Assembly: GCA_005879255.1 (NCBI GenBank)
Contig: VBKY01000203.1
Coordinates: 1-17,154 of the forward strand
Source: Deltaproteobacteria bacterium
Lineage (GTDB): Bacteria > Desulfobacterota_B > Binatia > UBA9968
Length of the DNA: 17,154 nucleotides
Direction: 5' to 3'
A program made the translations under genes and the position numbers. The notes under the pieces were generated by a model. The model was not told the DNA's origin. It made no database searches and worked only from the letters and a program-made list of their open reading frames with translations. Positions within the stretch are counted from its first letter, which is position 1. Each line of letters opens with the position of its first letter. This document shows, piece by piece, positions 1-6,652 of the stretch.

Positions 1-1
1 T

Positions 2-238
2 CAGCCGGCAGTCATCCGTAGTTTGAGGAAGTGGCTGCGGCTCGCTCCGACGGACAGCGGCGAAGATCTGTACAACAGAATAAGCGTGCTTTACGATCGC
101 AGCATTATTCCGACCAAAGAGGGGATACAAAGCGCCTTGCAACTTCTGGCCAAGACCGATGCAAAATTCGCCAAACTTAAGGTCGAGGATCTCGTCGATG
201 ACCGCATCGCACGGAAGCTGGAGAAGGAAGGATTTTGA
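2..238 (+). CDS. ABC transporter solute-binding protein, NMT1/TauA-like (C-terminal part, cut by window edge)
   Basis: The frame is open from the first bases of the window (no stop before a TTG at 23), so this is the 3' end of a longer gene. The visible ~78 residues are helical and charged, with a WLRL segment followed by a regularly spaced helix and the ending DLVDDRIARKLEKEGF. This ending resembles that of periplasmic NMT1/THI5 or SsuA/TauA-like binding proteins, which often finish with a 'D-L-hydrophobic-D...-L-E-x-E-G-F' motif. Such proteins capture a small organic ligand for an ABC importer. The signal peptide, lipobox and ligand pocket lie outside the window, so the ligand cannot be guessed. 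The GrdE-like gene follows on the same strand after about 65 bases and may be functionally linked. Family assignment rests on the tail only and is moderately sure. Confidence 0.6.
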   Translation, partial: QPAVIRSLRKWLRLAPTDSGEDLYNRISVLYDRSIIPTKEGIQSALQLLAKTDAKFAKLKVEDLVDDRIARKLEKEGF

Positions 239-302
239 GTGGCGAGCGAATTATCGTTTCAGTGAATGCTATAGCTAACTGTCGTCCAGGCCAAAAAAAA
301 AT

Positions 303-362
303 ATGAGACTCGATATCGCAGATTTTCCGGTTCGCGAGATTCGAGGTGGTTTCACCGGGTGA
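303..362 (+). pseudogene. Detached original 5' end of the GrdE-like gene
   Basis: An ATG at 303 opens a frame reading MRLDIADFPVREIRG and stops at TGA 360-362. From memory of the family, GrdE-like B-subunit homologues begin with this kind of peptide (MRL.....FPV..I). About 35-40 further residues normally separate it from the segment that starts the downstream open frame (PGDHVRITGIRDVVEPRV). Here the two pieces are joined directly and in different frames (phase of 303 against phase of 346). This looks like a deletion of roughly 100 or more bases, not divisible by three, with its junction near 342-350. The fragment is therefore read as a broken start of the next gene, not a separate gene. A sequencing or assembly error is possible but would have to remove many bases. 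Confidence 0.6.
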
Positions 363-1506
363 TCACGTGCGTATTACCGGTATTCGCGATGTCGTTGAGC
401 CGAGAGTGAAGATTGGTGGTGAGGCTCAAGTCTTTCCGGGAACCATCGGTCCGGTGGAGGGTGTTGGCAACGGCTTGACACACCGCTTATCCGGCATGAC
501 CGTGCTTGCCACGGCGGCTTACGAAGGGACGATTCGGGCCGGTACGGGCGTGCAGCGCAGCGCCATCCTCGACATGTGGGGTCCGGGTGCCGAGGCGTCG
601 CGGTTCAGTAAATTTGTCCACCTTGTTTTGATTACGACGCTCAAAGAAGGGTTAGGCGAGTTCGAAGCGCACAGTGCGATACAAAAGGCCGAATTCGAAG
701 TCGCGAAAAGGTTAGCGGAAGTGACTCAAGGGCTCACGTCCGAACAAGTGCAACACTATGAGTTGGATGACACGAAGCGAGCAAGCCCGCGCGTCGTGTT
801 GATACAAGGCTGTATTACCAACGGCGGTCAGCCCCATTCCGGCGTGAGTTATTACGGCCTGCCGATTCGTGAGTCACTGGCGACTCTGATTCATCCTAAC
901 GAGCTGCTCGACGGCGCGATGACGACCAACACCACGCGTGGGATCGGCTATTATCCAACGACGTGGGATTGGCAGAACCATCCGCTCGCCTTGGAACTAT
1001 ATCGCGAGCAGGCCGAGGGCCGATTGAGTTTTGCAGGTGTGATCCTCGAACGGATTTCCTATGACAGTTTCCACGGTAAAGAAGTCGTCGCTCTCAATAC
1101 CGCTCAGCTCGCAGCGCAGGTCGGAGCCGACGCGGCGCTGGTAACGTGGCTTGGCTCGGGCAACGCCTTCGTCGAGGTTATGCTCACGATACGCGCTTGC
1201 GAGCGGCGCGGCATCAAGACCACGTTAGTGACCTACGAATACGGCGGCAAGGATGGCGTGGATTCGCCGTTGCTTTATTATGTTCCGGAAGCGAACGCGG
1301 TGGTGAGCACCGGCAGCCGAGACCGCTGGATCGAGTTGCCCGAGGCGGAGACAATCACTGGTCCTTACGAGGAGATTTGCGTATTGAGCTATCCCGGCGC
1401 GCCCTCGATGCCGGCCGGCGCCGCATTGACGCTCGATGCGCGAGACATGATCATTGGCGGCGTCGATAATTGGGGCGGGGATGCCTGGACTTGCGAGGCA
1501 TATTGA
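346..1506 (+). CDS. Glycine/sarcosine/betaine reductase component B subunit homologue (GrdE-like), 5'-truncated
   Basis: The 386 residues match the Gly_reductase family (GrdE/PrdA-type B subunits) along most of their length. Markers are VRITGIRDVVEPRVKI near residues 8-23, FPGTIGPVEGVGNGLTH at 30-46, DMWGPGAEASRFSK at 76-89, LLDGAM at 187-192 and a glycine-rich end. True GrdE is a proprotein cleaved at a cysteine that becomes a pyruvoyl group binding the substrate amine. In this protein no Cys or Ser occurs between residues 179 and 227, the stretch that should hold that site; it reads TTNTTRG instead. It is therefore unlikely to self-process, and Stickland-type reductase chemistry should not be assumed. 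The GTG start at 346 has no convincing ribosome binding site, and the family's usual N-terminal peptide lies out of frame just upstream. The gene may be a recent pseudogene or a shortened but expressed protein. Family call is firm; function is unknown. Confidence 0.8.
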   Translation: MVSPGDHVRITGIRDVVEPRVKIGGEAQVFPGTIGPVEGVGNGLTHRLSGMTVLATAAYEGTIRAGTGVQRSAILDMWGPGAEASRFSKFVHLVLITTLKEGLGEFEAHSAIQKAEFEVAKRLAEVTQGLTSEQVQHYELDDTKRASPRVVLIQGCITNGGQPHSGVSYYGLPIRESLATLIHPNELLDGAMTTNTTRGIGYYPTTWDWQNHPLALELYREQAEGRLSFAGVILERISYDSFHGKEVVALNTAQLAAQVGADAALVTWLGSGNAFVEVMLTIRACERRGIKTTLVTYEYGGKDGVDSPLLYYVPEANAVVSTGSRDRWIELPEAETITGPYEEICVLSYPGAPSMPAGAALTLDARDMIIGGVDNWGGDAWTCEAY

Positions 1507-1691
1507 CCGTCGCTCTGATGTTGGCCGCTGATCGGGTGTTTTGCCGGTATGTCGAAAGAGCTTAACAAGCGCCAGACGTGCAAGCGCGTTCCGCAGATGC
1601 GCGCGTGAACGAATCATTCGAGTCAATCGGTCCTTAGGAACTTCTTGTAGGTATAGCCAATTAAAGGTCGTAATCAGTATAAGAAACTCCC

Positions 1692-2420
1692 GTGTCCAAC
1701 AAGGAAAAACAAATCATTCCCATCGGCGGCGGCGGGTTCTACCGAGACTCGGAAAATCTCGAGCTTGAGAGATACGTGATTCGGCAGACCGGCGCGGAAA
1801 CTCCGCGCGTTGCATTCATTCCCACGGCGAGTGGCGAGCCGGATCATTATGTTGCGAGTTTCTACTCGGCGTTTTTGAAGCTCGGCTGCCGTCCGTCGGT
1901 TCTAACTTTTTTTAAAAGAACTCCGGAGCTCCGGTCATTCTTGCTCAATCAGGATGTGATCTATGTTGGTGGCGGCAATACCAAGAGCTTGCTCGCCGTA
2001 TGGCGTGACTGGGGTGTGACGGAAATTCTCCGGGAGGCGTGGGAGGCGGGCATCGTGCTCACGGGTGTCAGCGCGGGCGCGATCTGCTGGTTCGACCAAG
2101 GGCTTACGGATTCTTTCTCCGATGGCTTGCGGCCACTGGAGTGTCTCGGCTTTCTGCCGGGAAGTTGCTGCCCGCATTACGACGGCGAGGCGCAACGACG
2201 GCCCTCGTATCATCGGCTCCTCGCGTCCGGTGAAATCTCGGCGGGAGTTGCCATCGAAGATTGGACGGGCGTCCATTTCAAAGGCAGTGAAATTCACCGG
2301 GTCATAGCTTCCAAGCGCGGTGCGCAAGCCTACAGCATGCGCGCGGTTCATGGTTCGGTGCAGGAAGTACCGTTGCCCGGCGAATTTCTCGAGCCCGCTG
2401 CGCCCAGGCAGGATGAATGA
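1692..2420 (+). CDS. Peptidase E family serine peptidase (S51)
   Basis: A 242-residue cytoplasmic protein of the peptidase E / cyanophycinase-like S51 family, with the class I glutamine-amidotransferase-like fold. The opening IIPIGGGGF (residues 8-16), VAFIPTASGE (40-49) and VIYVGGGNT (89-97) are typical strand-turn motifs. The nucleophile elbow GVSAGA (125-130) places the catalytic serine at 127, and CPHYDGE (160-166) supplies the probable catalytic histidine 162. The acidic partner lies probably in the WFDQGLTDS stretch (133-141). Relatives cleave N-terminal aspartyl (alpha-aspartyl) dipeptides. Length and motif order suggest the B. subtilis YgaJ-like branch rather than enterobacterial PepE. 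The start is GTG with only a weak upstream purine stretch (AAGAAA). It stands alone between the GrdE-like gene and the CBS-tup operon and shows no disruption. Confidence 0.88.
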   Translation: MSNKEKQIIPIGGGGFYRDSENLELERYVIRQTGAETPRVAFIPTASGEPDHYVASFYSAFLKLGCRPSVLTFFKRTPELRSFLLNQDVIYVGGGNTKSLLAVWRDWGVTEILREAWEAGIVLTGVSAGAICWFDQGLTDSFSDGLRPLECLGFLPGSCCPHYDGEAQRRPSYHRLLASGEISAGVAIEDWTGVHFKGSEIHRVIASKRGAQAYSMRAVHGSVQEVPLPGEFLEPAAPRQDE

Positions 2421-2513
2421 GCATTTCTTAACCGACGAGATGATGGAAAGCCTTTATCTTGCGCTGGCGTTAGACATGGCGTGATGTGAATGAAGCGAAC
2501 ATGATCTATATGT

Positions 2514-2569
2514 GCCTCGCCCTTTTGGGAGAGGCCGCCGCGTAGCGGCGGGTGAGGGAAAGCGAAGGG
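2514..2569. repeat. Dispersed intergenic hairpin repeat
   Basis: The block contains a perfect 7-bp stem, CCGCCGC (2535-2541) and GCGGCGG (2545-2551), around a GTA loop. The outer arms CCTCGCCC (2515-2522) and GGGTGAGG (2550-2557) are near-complementary, and CCCTT/AAGGG lies at the edges. The wording (CCCTTTTGGGAGAGG, GTGAGGGAAAG) resembles a widespread class of intergenic extragenic repeats seen in many environmental bacterial genomes; this is from memory. It sits directly upstream of the CBS-tup operon and ends 26 bases before the CBS start codon, so it would fall in or near the 5' leader. No second copy was found in this window. Confidence 0.6.
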
Positions 2570-2595
2570 TAAGGTTTAAGCGGGGAGTGAACGAC

Positions 2596-3045
2596 ATGAT
2601 CAAGCACAAAAAGATGCCTATCGTTGGCGCCGTGATGACATCCTTTCCTTACTTCGTAGAAGTCGACGATACGGCGGCGAAAATGGAGCGCATGATGGAT
2701 GAACACAGCATCCGTCACCTGCCGGTACAGGAGAAGGGCGAGGTCATTGGCATCGTGTCGGAGCGCGATTTACATCACCACGTCAAGCGTGAAGCACCGG
2801 AGTCGGAAAAGGATACAATTCAGGCACGCCACATTATGATTCCCCATCCTTATATCGTGCCGTTTCGTGCGCCGCTAAATGAAGTCGTCTCTGAGATGGC
2901 CAAGCGGCGCATCGGGTCGGTGATTGTTCAACGCCAGGGAAAATTAGCCGGAATTTTGTCGGCGATCGACGTTTGCCGGATACTCGGCGAGTATCTGGAG
3001 TCAATGTTTCCGAGTGGGCGGAGAGGCGGCAACACGGCAGCGTGA
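2596..3045 (+). CDS. Two-CBS-domain protein, first gene of the tungstate operon
   Basis: A 149-residue protein made almost entirely of two CBS domains. The first covers about residues 9-62 (AVMTSFPYFVEVDDTAAKM to GIVSERDLHHHV). The second covers about 80-135 (IMIPHPYIVPFRAPLNEV to GILSAIDVCRIL). Each ends with the G-I-(V/L)-S-x-x-D motif that commonly contacts adenosine nucleotides. CBS pairs usually act as sensors of AMP, ATP or S-adenosyl ligands, and no catalytic domain is attached here. The ATG at 2596 is preferred over upstream in-frame codons because GGGGAG lies 8 bases before it and because the upstream frame runs through the hairpin repeat. tupA follows 44 bases downstream on the same strand. 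The gene may be co-transcribed and modulate or accompany tungstate uptake, which is inference from position only. Confidence 0.85.
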   Translation: MIKHKKMPIVGAVMTSFPYFVEVDDTAAKMERMMDEHSIRHLPVQEKGEVIGIVSERDLHHHVKREAPESEKDTIQARHIMIPHPYIVPFRAPLNEVVSEMAKRRIGSVIVQRQGKLAGILSAIDVCRILGEYLESMFPSGRRGGNTAA

Positions 3046-3089
3046 AGACTCGGCCAAGGAATGGAGCTTGAGTCGAAGCAGAGGGGCAC

Positions 3090-3947
3090 ATGCGAAGACT
3101 CAATACTGTAGTCTTATGTCTTGCGGCAGCCTTCTCTAGCTTTTCTGCTTTGAAGCTAGCGCCGAGCGCCGAGCCGAAAGACAGAAACGTAATTCTGTCG
3201 ACTACAACGAGCACACAGGACTCGGGCTTGCTTGACATTTTGGTCCCGCTTTTCGAAAAACAAACCGGCTACACAGTCAAAACGATTTCAGTGGGCACCG
3301 GTCAGGCGCTGGCGCTGGCGGCAAAGGGAGATGCCGATGTAGCCCTGGTCCACGCGCCGAGTCTAGAGAAACAATACGTTGCCGAGGGCAAATTGCTTAA
3401 TCGGCGGCTCGTCATGTACAACGATTTTGTCATCATCGGTCCCGGAAGTGATCCGGCGAAGATCAAGCCCGCGAAGACGGCGAGTGCGGCCTTGAGGCTG
3501 ATCGAGCAATCCAAATCTCGCTTCGTGTCGCGCGGGGACAATTCCGGCACACATAATCTGGAGAAAACGCTTTGGAAGGAAGCGGGGATCGAACCGAAGG
3601 AAGACTGGTACATCGAAACGGGTCAAGGGATGGGCGCGACGCTCGGCATCGCCAACGAGCGCAACGCCTACACGATTACCGACCGTGGTACCTACTTGGC
3701 TCTCGGAAGTCGTATAATCTTGCCGATTCTTGGGCAGGGGGACAAGGCGCTCCTAAACATCTATTCCGTTATGGAAGTCAATCCAGCGAACGGCCCGAGA
3801 ATCAACACTGCGGGCGGCATGGCGTTCGCCGATTTCATGGTCGCACCGCAAACGCAATCGGTGATTAAGAGCTTCGGCGTGGAAAAATTCGGCCAGCCCC
3901 TCTTCGTGCCCGTCGCGGGTAAGCGCGAGGAGGAGCTGGGAGTTTAG
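3090..3947 (+). CDS. tupA: Tungstate ABC transporter substrate-binding protein
   Basis: A 285-residue secreted binding protein. Residues 1-27 form a signal peptide (MRR start, hydrophobic LCLAAAFSSFSAL, likely cut after PSA). The mature protein opens with VILSTTTSTQDSGLL. The TTTS motif (residues 38-41) is the hallmark of TupA tungstate-binding proteins. Other family markers are SVGTGQALALAAKGDADV near 67-84, RGDNSGTHNLEK near 148-159, and TGQGMGATLGIANE near 177-190 followed by YTITDRGTY. TupA binds WO4 with very high affinity outside the membrane and delivers it to TupB/TupC. The ATG at 3090 has GAGGGG about 5 bases upstream. The gene is followed 3 bases later by the permease. Tungstate in such organisms is usually destined for W-pterin enzymes, none of which lies in this window. 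Confidence 0.93.
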   Translation: MRRLNTVVLCLAAAFSSFSALKLAPSAEPKDRNVILSTTTSTQDSGLLDILVPLFEKQTGYTVKTISVGTGQALALAAKGDADVALVHAPSLEKQYVAEGKLLNRRLVMYNDFVIIGPGSDPAKIKPAKTASAALRLIEQSKSRFVSRGDNSGTHNLEKTLWKEAGIEPKEDWYIETGQGMGATLGIANERNAYTITDRGTYLALGSRIILPILGQGDKALLNIYSVMEVNPANGPRINTAGGMAFADFMVAPQTQSVIKSFGVEKFGQPLFVPVAGKREEELGV

Positions 3948-3950
3948 CCC

Positions 3951-4664
3951 GTGGAGCTGATCTGGCAAGGCATCTTCAAGGCGGTCGAGCTTGTATTCGG
4001 CGGCGATAGCGAAGTTTGGGCCATTACCTGGCTCTCACTCAAAATCTCCGCCACTGCGACGTTGATTTCCCTTTTGCTTGGCATACCTCTGGGCATCTTG
4101 CTGGCGTTAAGCCGTTTTCCCGGTCGCGCCATAGCCGTGGCGCTGGTCAACACCGGCATGGGCCTGCCGCCCGTTGTTGTTGGACTCTTTATCTCGATTC
4201 TACTCTGGCGCAGCGGGCCGCTCGGCTTTCTTGAGCTCATCTACACGCCAAGCGCCATGATTATCGCCCAAGTGGTCATCGCATTTCCGATTGTGGCCGG
4301 GCTGACGATGGCGAGCTTTCAGAGTCTCGATCCGAACCTGGCGCTTCAATTGCTCGGTATCGGCGCTTCGAAGCTGCAGGCGCTCTGGCTTCTTTGCAAG
4401 GAAGCCCGGCTGCCGCTTCTGGCAGCCGTTATGGCGGGATTCGGTGGTGTCATCTCCGAGGTGGGCGCTTCGATGATGGTGGGTGGCAACATTCGGGCAC
4501 AAACCCGGGTTTTGACCACGGCGACGGTGTTAGAAACCAGTAAAGGCAACTTCGATATTGCCATCGCGTTGGGTCTTATACTTCTTGCTCTGTGCTTCGC
4601 GCTTAACTTCTTATTGACTCATATCCAGCAACGAGGCCAAATGAGATGGCCGAGGCTCTCCTAG
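3951..4664 (+). CDS. tupB: Tungstate ABC transporter permease
   Basis: A 237-residue integral membrane protein of the binding-protein-dependent permease family. Several hydrophobic segments are evident (roughly residues 24-52, 60-84, 95-120, 142-165 and 198-225). The cytoplasmic coupling loop near residues 165-190 carries the EAA-type signature seen in TupB/WtpB/ModB permeases (EVGASMMVGGNIRAQTRVL). It forms the inner-membrane channel that receives tungstate from TupA and couples to the ATPase TupC. The start is GTG at 3951, three bases after the tupA stop. The 3' end overlaps the next gene by 19 bases, so translation is probably coupled. Length is normal for the family. Confidence 0.92.
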   Translation: MELIWQGIFKAVELVFGGDSEVWAITWLSLKISATATLISLLLGIPLGILLALSRFPGRAIAVALVNTGMGLPPVVVGLFISILLWRSGPLGFLELIYTPSAMIIAQVVIAFPIVAGLTMASFQSLDPNLALQLLGIGASKLQALWLLCKEARLPLLAAVMAGFGGVISEVGASMMVGGNIRAQTRVLTTATVLETSKGNFDIAIALGLILLALCFALNFLLTHIQQRGQMRWPRLS

Positions 4665-5728
4665 CATTACGGGACATCCGCGTTCAACACGGAGCCACTA
4701 CTGCGCTCGAGGTTTCGTCTTTCGATGTTCATGCGGGTGAAGTCGTCGCGGTAATCGGACCCAACGGAGCAGGGAAGTCCACGCTTCTTCGGGTGATGGG
4801 CTTGCTTCAGCAGCCCGGTTCCGGAAGCGTTTACTTTCGCGGCGAGCAGGCGACGCCGAAAAACTCCCTTGAAATGCGGCGCTGCATGGCGAGTGTGTTT
4901 CAGGAACCTCTGTTACTCAATGGAACGGTGTACGCCAACGCCGCGCTTGGGTTGAAACTTCGCGGACTACCTGGCGATCAGATTCATGAGAAACTGTGGC
5001 CCTGGCTCGAGCGACTCGGCATTGCCCATTTGACGTCGCGGCAAGTCCGCACTCTTTCGGGTGGCGAAGCGCAGCGGACCAGTTTGGCGCGAGGACTTGT
5101 CTTGGACCCGGATTTGATCCTCTTGGATGAGCCTTTTTCTGCGCTCGATGCTCCCACACGCGAAGCGCTTCTTTTGGATTTGCGGGAGATCTTGGCCGAG
5201 ACGAGAATTACCACGGTCATGGTGACCCACGACTTGCAGGAGGCGGCCGCACTGGGGGAGCGTATTGGCGTTCTGAGCCAAGGCAAGTTACTTCAATTGG
5301 CGTCGCAGCGAGAAATTTTTACGCGCCCGGTCAGCGAAGGGGTCGCAGCGATCGTCGGCATGGAAACTAGAATACCGGGTGTCATTGAACAAACAGCGCA
5401 TGGAATAACCACGGTGCGCTTCAACGGGGGAACCGCAAGAGTGAGGGCTGATTTTCCGCCCGGTGCGAAGGTGACACTCTGTATTCGCCCCGAGGACATC
5501 GACGTTAATCACTATCTTGGAGAACGGAATTGCCCAAAGGAAAAGATTTGTATCAGAGGAAATGTGCTGAGAATTTCTCCGTCGATAGCTCACTATCGGA
5601 TCGCGATACAGGCTGAGTGTGGTTTTGTAAGTGCGCTGGCGAGTAAGTCTAGTTTCACGGAGTTGAGTTTGCGCGAGGGAGACGATGTCTCCGCATCATT
5701 CAGGCTCGCGGCGGTCCACGTGATCTGA
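4646..5728 (+). CDS. tupC: Tungstate ABC transporter ATP-binding protein with C-terminal TOBE-type domain
   Basis: A 360-residue ABC ATPase with all nucleotide-binding motifs intact: Walker A GPNGAGKST (38-46), Q-loop glutamine 86, signature LSGGEAQR (137-144), Walker B LILLDEP (157-163) and H-loop histidine 195. After about residue 240 come two repeats resembling the TOBE/molbindin fold, with IRPEDIDV at 280-287 linking them. In molybdate and tungstate transporters this domain binds oxyanion and inhibits transport. The gene begins inside the end of tupB in another frame (19-base overlap), so the three tup genes form one operon. Motif content and neighbours make the assignment firm, although the substrate call depends mainly on TupA. 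No terminator hairpin is evident after the stop. Confidence 0.92.
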   Translation: MAEALLALRDIRVQHGATTALEVSSFDVHAGEVVAVIGPNGAGKSTLLRVMGLLQQPGSGSVYFRGEQATPKNSLEMRRCMASVFQEPLLLNGTVYANAALGLKLRGLPGDQIHEKLWPWLERLGIAHLTSRQVRTLSGGEAQRTSLARGLVLDPDLILLDEPFSALDAPTREALLLDLREILAETRITTVMVTHDLQEAAALGERIGVLSQGKLLQLASQREIFTRPVSEGVAAIVGMETRIPGVIEQTAHGITTVRFNGGTARVRADFPPGAKVTLCIRPEDIDVNHYLGERNCPKEKICIRGNVLRISPSIAHYRIAIQAECGFVSALASKSSFTELSLREGDDVSASFRLAAVHVI

Positions 5729-5755
5729 TCTCGAAAGGCTTGACTGGACAAGTAG

Positions 5756-5920
5756 TCAGGGCATAAGGGGTCCGGAAGTCTTGTCTGGGCTTCGACATCT
5801 TTGGACTTAGAGACGGAAGCATCGACGAGTCCGAATGACCTTCCCGATGTCTTGGCCCAAGAAATCGTCGAAGACAGCGAACGCGCCCTTGAACATTTCG
5901 TGAAATCGCGAGTAACTTGA
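5756..5920 (+). pseudogene. Decayed coding fragment, relic copy A
   Basis: Between tupC and the HAD-like gene an in-frame stretch follows a TAG at 5753 and ends at TGA 5918. It encodes ...ASTSLDLETEASTSPNDL then PDVLAQEIVEDSERALEHF. It has no plausible start codon or ribosome binding site. The stretch 5789-5893 aligns with 7070-7180 (relic copy B), with shared ASTS, SP, QEI.ED and ALE positions, so it is a repeated former coding sequence. The QEIVED...ALE amphipathic helix looks like the extreme C-terminus of a larger protein. Tails of some N-6 DNA methylases of type I restriction systems end in a similar way in my recollection, but that identity is unverified. Confidence 0.4.
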
Positions 5921-5968
5921 GTAGAGAATCTGTGAAACTCAAAGAGACTTAGAAAGCGGAACCGCACC

Positions 5969-6322
5969 ATGAAGATCTATGCATTTGACGTCGATGATAC
6001 GCTGGAAGTTTCCGGTGGCCCGATTACTGTTGTAAACGTAGGCAATCTTAAAGCCCAAGGACACATCGTTGGACTGAACGGCAACTGGGCGGCGGTGGTT
6101 AAAACCGTCTCCGGATGGCATCGGATTTTCAGCTTCATCGGCCCAATGGAAATGTCGAAGAACATTTTTCTGAACCAGCTAAAAACTTACATACCGGCGG
6201 ACGACTACATCATGGTCGGAAACGTGAAAGGGGTAAGCGGAGCATCCGATGACGAGGGAGCAGCCAATTTAGCTGGATGGCGGTTCATTAAAGAAAGCGA
6301 TTTCGCAGCAGGAGCACGGTAG
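5969..6322 (+). CDS. Small HAD-like hydrolase, cap-less, conserved hypothetical
   Basis: A 117-residue protein beginning MKIYAFDVDDTLE. The DxDxT motif (Asp7, Asp9, Thr11) is the nucleophile motif I of the haloacid dehalogenase superfamily. A later GASDDEGAA stretch (91-99), before AGWRFI, resembles the acidic Mg-binding motif IV, and Lys64 could serve as the motif III lysine. There is no cap domain and no obvious motif II Ser/Thr. The protein is short for a HAD phosphatase, closer to the minimal subclass III type. I recall similar stand-alone proteins of this length in diverse bacteria but no known substrate. The start ATG at 5969 has only a weak upstream AGCGGA. It lies between decayed sequences, yet its own reading frame is intact. 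Confidence 0.7.
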   Translation: MKIYAFDVDDTLEVSGGPITVVNVGNLKAQGHIVGLNGNWAAVVKTVSGWHRIFSFIGPMEMSKNIFLNQLKTYIPADDYIMVGNVKGVSGASDDEGAANLAGWRFIKESDFAAGAR

Positions 6323-6354
6323 AACTGTGAACGACGCCGAAATCCACGAGCCTG

Positions 6355-6486
6355 TTATCCCTTAGCTGGGAGGTCATACACATAGAAATCAGTGGACCGA
6401 ATCCAACCTTCAGATTCGTACAGGGCCTGAGCTGTTTCATTTGCAACTTCGGCGGATAACGCACTTTTGCCAACGTTACGGCTCAT
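6355..6486 (-). pseudogene. C-terminal relic of a GNAT acetyltransferase
   Basis: On the minus strand a 43-codon frame from ATG 6486 to TAA 6355-6357 reads SALSAEVANETAQALYESEG then WIRSTDFYVYDLPAKG. This matches the last strand-helix-strand unit of GNAT family N-acetyltransferases (pattern N..A..LYE..GW.R...FY.Y.L). The acetyl-CoA binding loop and everything upstream are missing. The frame is cut almost exactly where the inverted-repeat element begins (6488), so the element or the event that brought it seems to have removed the 5' part. No ribosome binding site precedes the ATG. It is very unlikely to be functional. Confidence 0.6.
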
Positions 6487-6487
6487 G

Positions 6488-6652
6488 TCAGGTTGTGTGA
6501 AAACTCGCCGTTGATCCCGCAAGAGCCTCGGACGAACCGGCTAAGTAGTGTTAGCGACTAAACCGCTTGTGGTGGGTTCATGCTGTCCCGAGCGAAGCCG
6601 AAGGATCGAACTATGAACGAGTTTTCACAGAACGAGTTTTCACACCGTCTGA
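6488..6652. mobile_element. ~165-bp inverted-repeat element (MITE-like), copy 1
   Basis: Ends 6488-6507 and 6633-6652 are inverted repeats matching at 17 of 20 positions, including a perfect 13-bp core (GTGTGAAAACTCG at 6495 and its complement at 6633-6645). The right end carries a tandem duplication of a 15-bp unit, GAACGAGTTTTCACA, at 6615-6629 and 6630-6644. The interior contains an imperfect palindromic module around GCGAAGCCGAAGGATCGAA. There is no coding frame of note, so any mobilisation would be in trans. The size and plan match the element at 16913-17074. The class (MITE, REP-like or structured RNA) is not known to me. Confidence 0.55.

Noticed and set aside
1225..1626. 133-codon minus-strand frame opposite the GrdE-like gene
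   Set aside because: Shadow of a well-supported gene; low-complexity Arg/Ala/His-rich composition and no start signal.
5593..5970. 125-codon minus-strand frame between tupC and the HAD-like gene
   Set aside because: Overlaps the tupC 3' end and relic A in antisense; composition Ser/Arg-rich with no motif.
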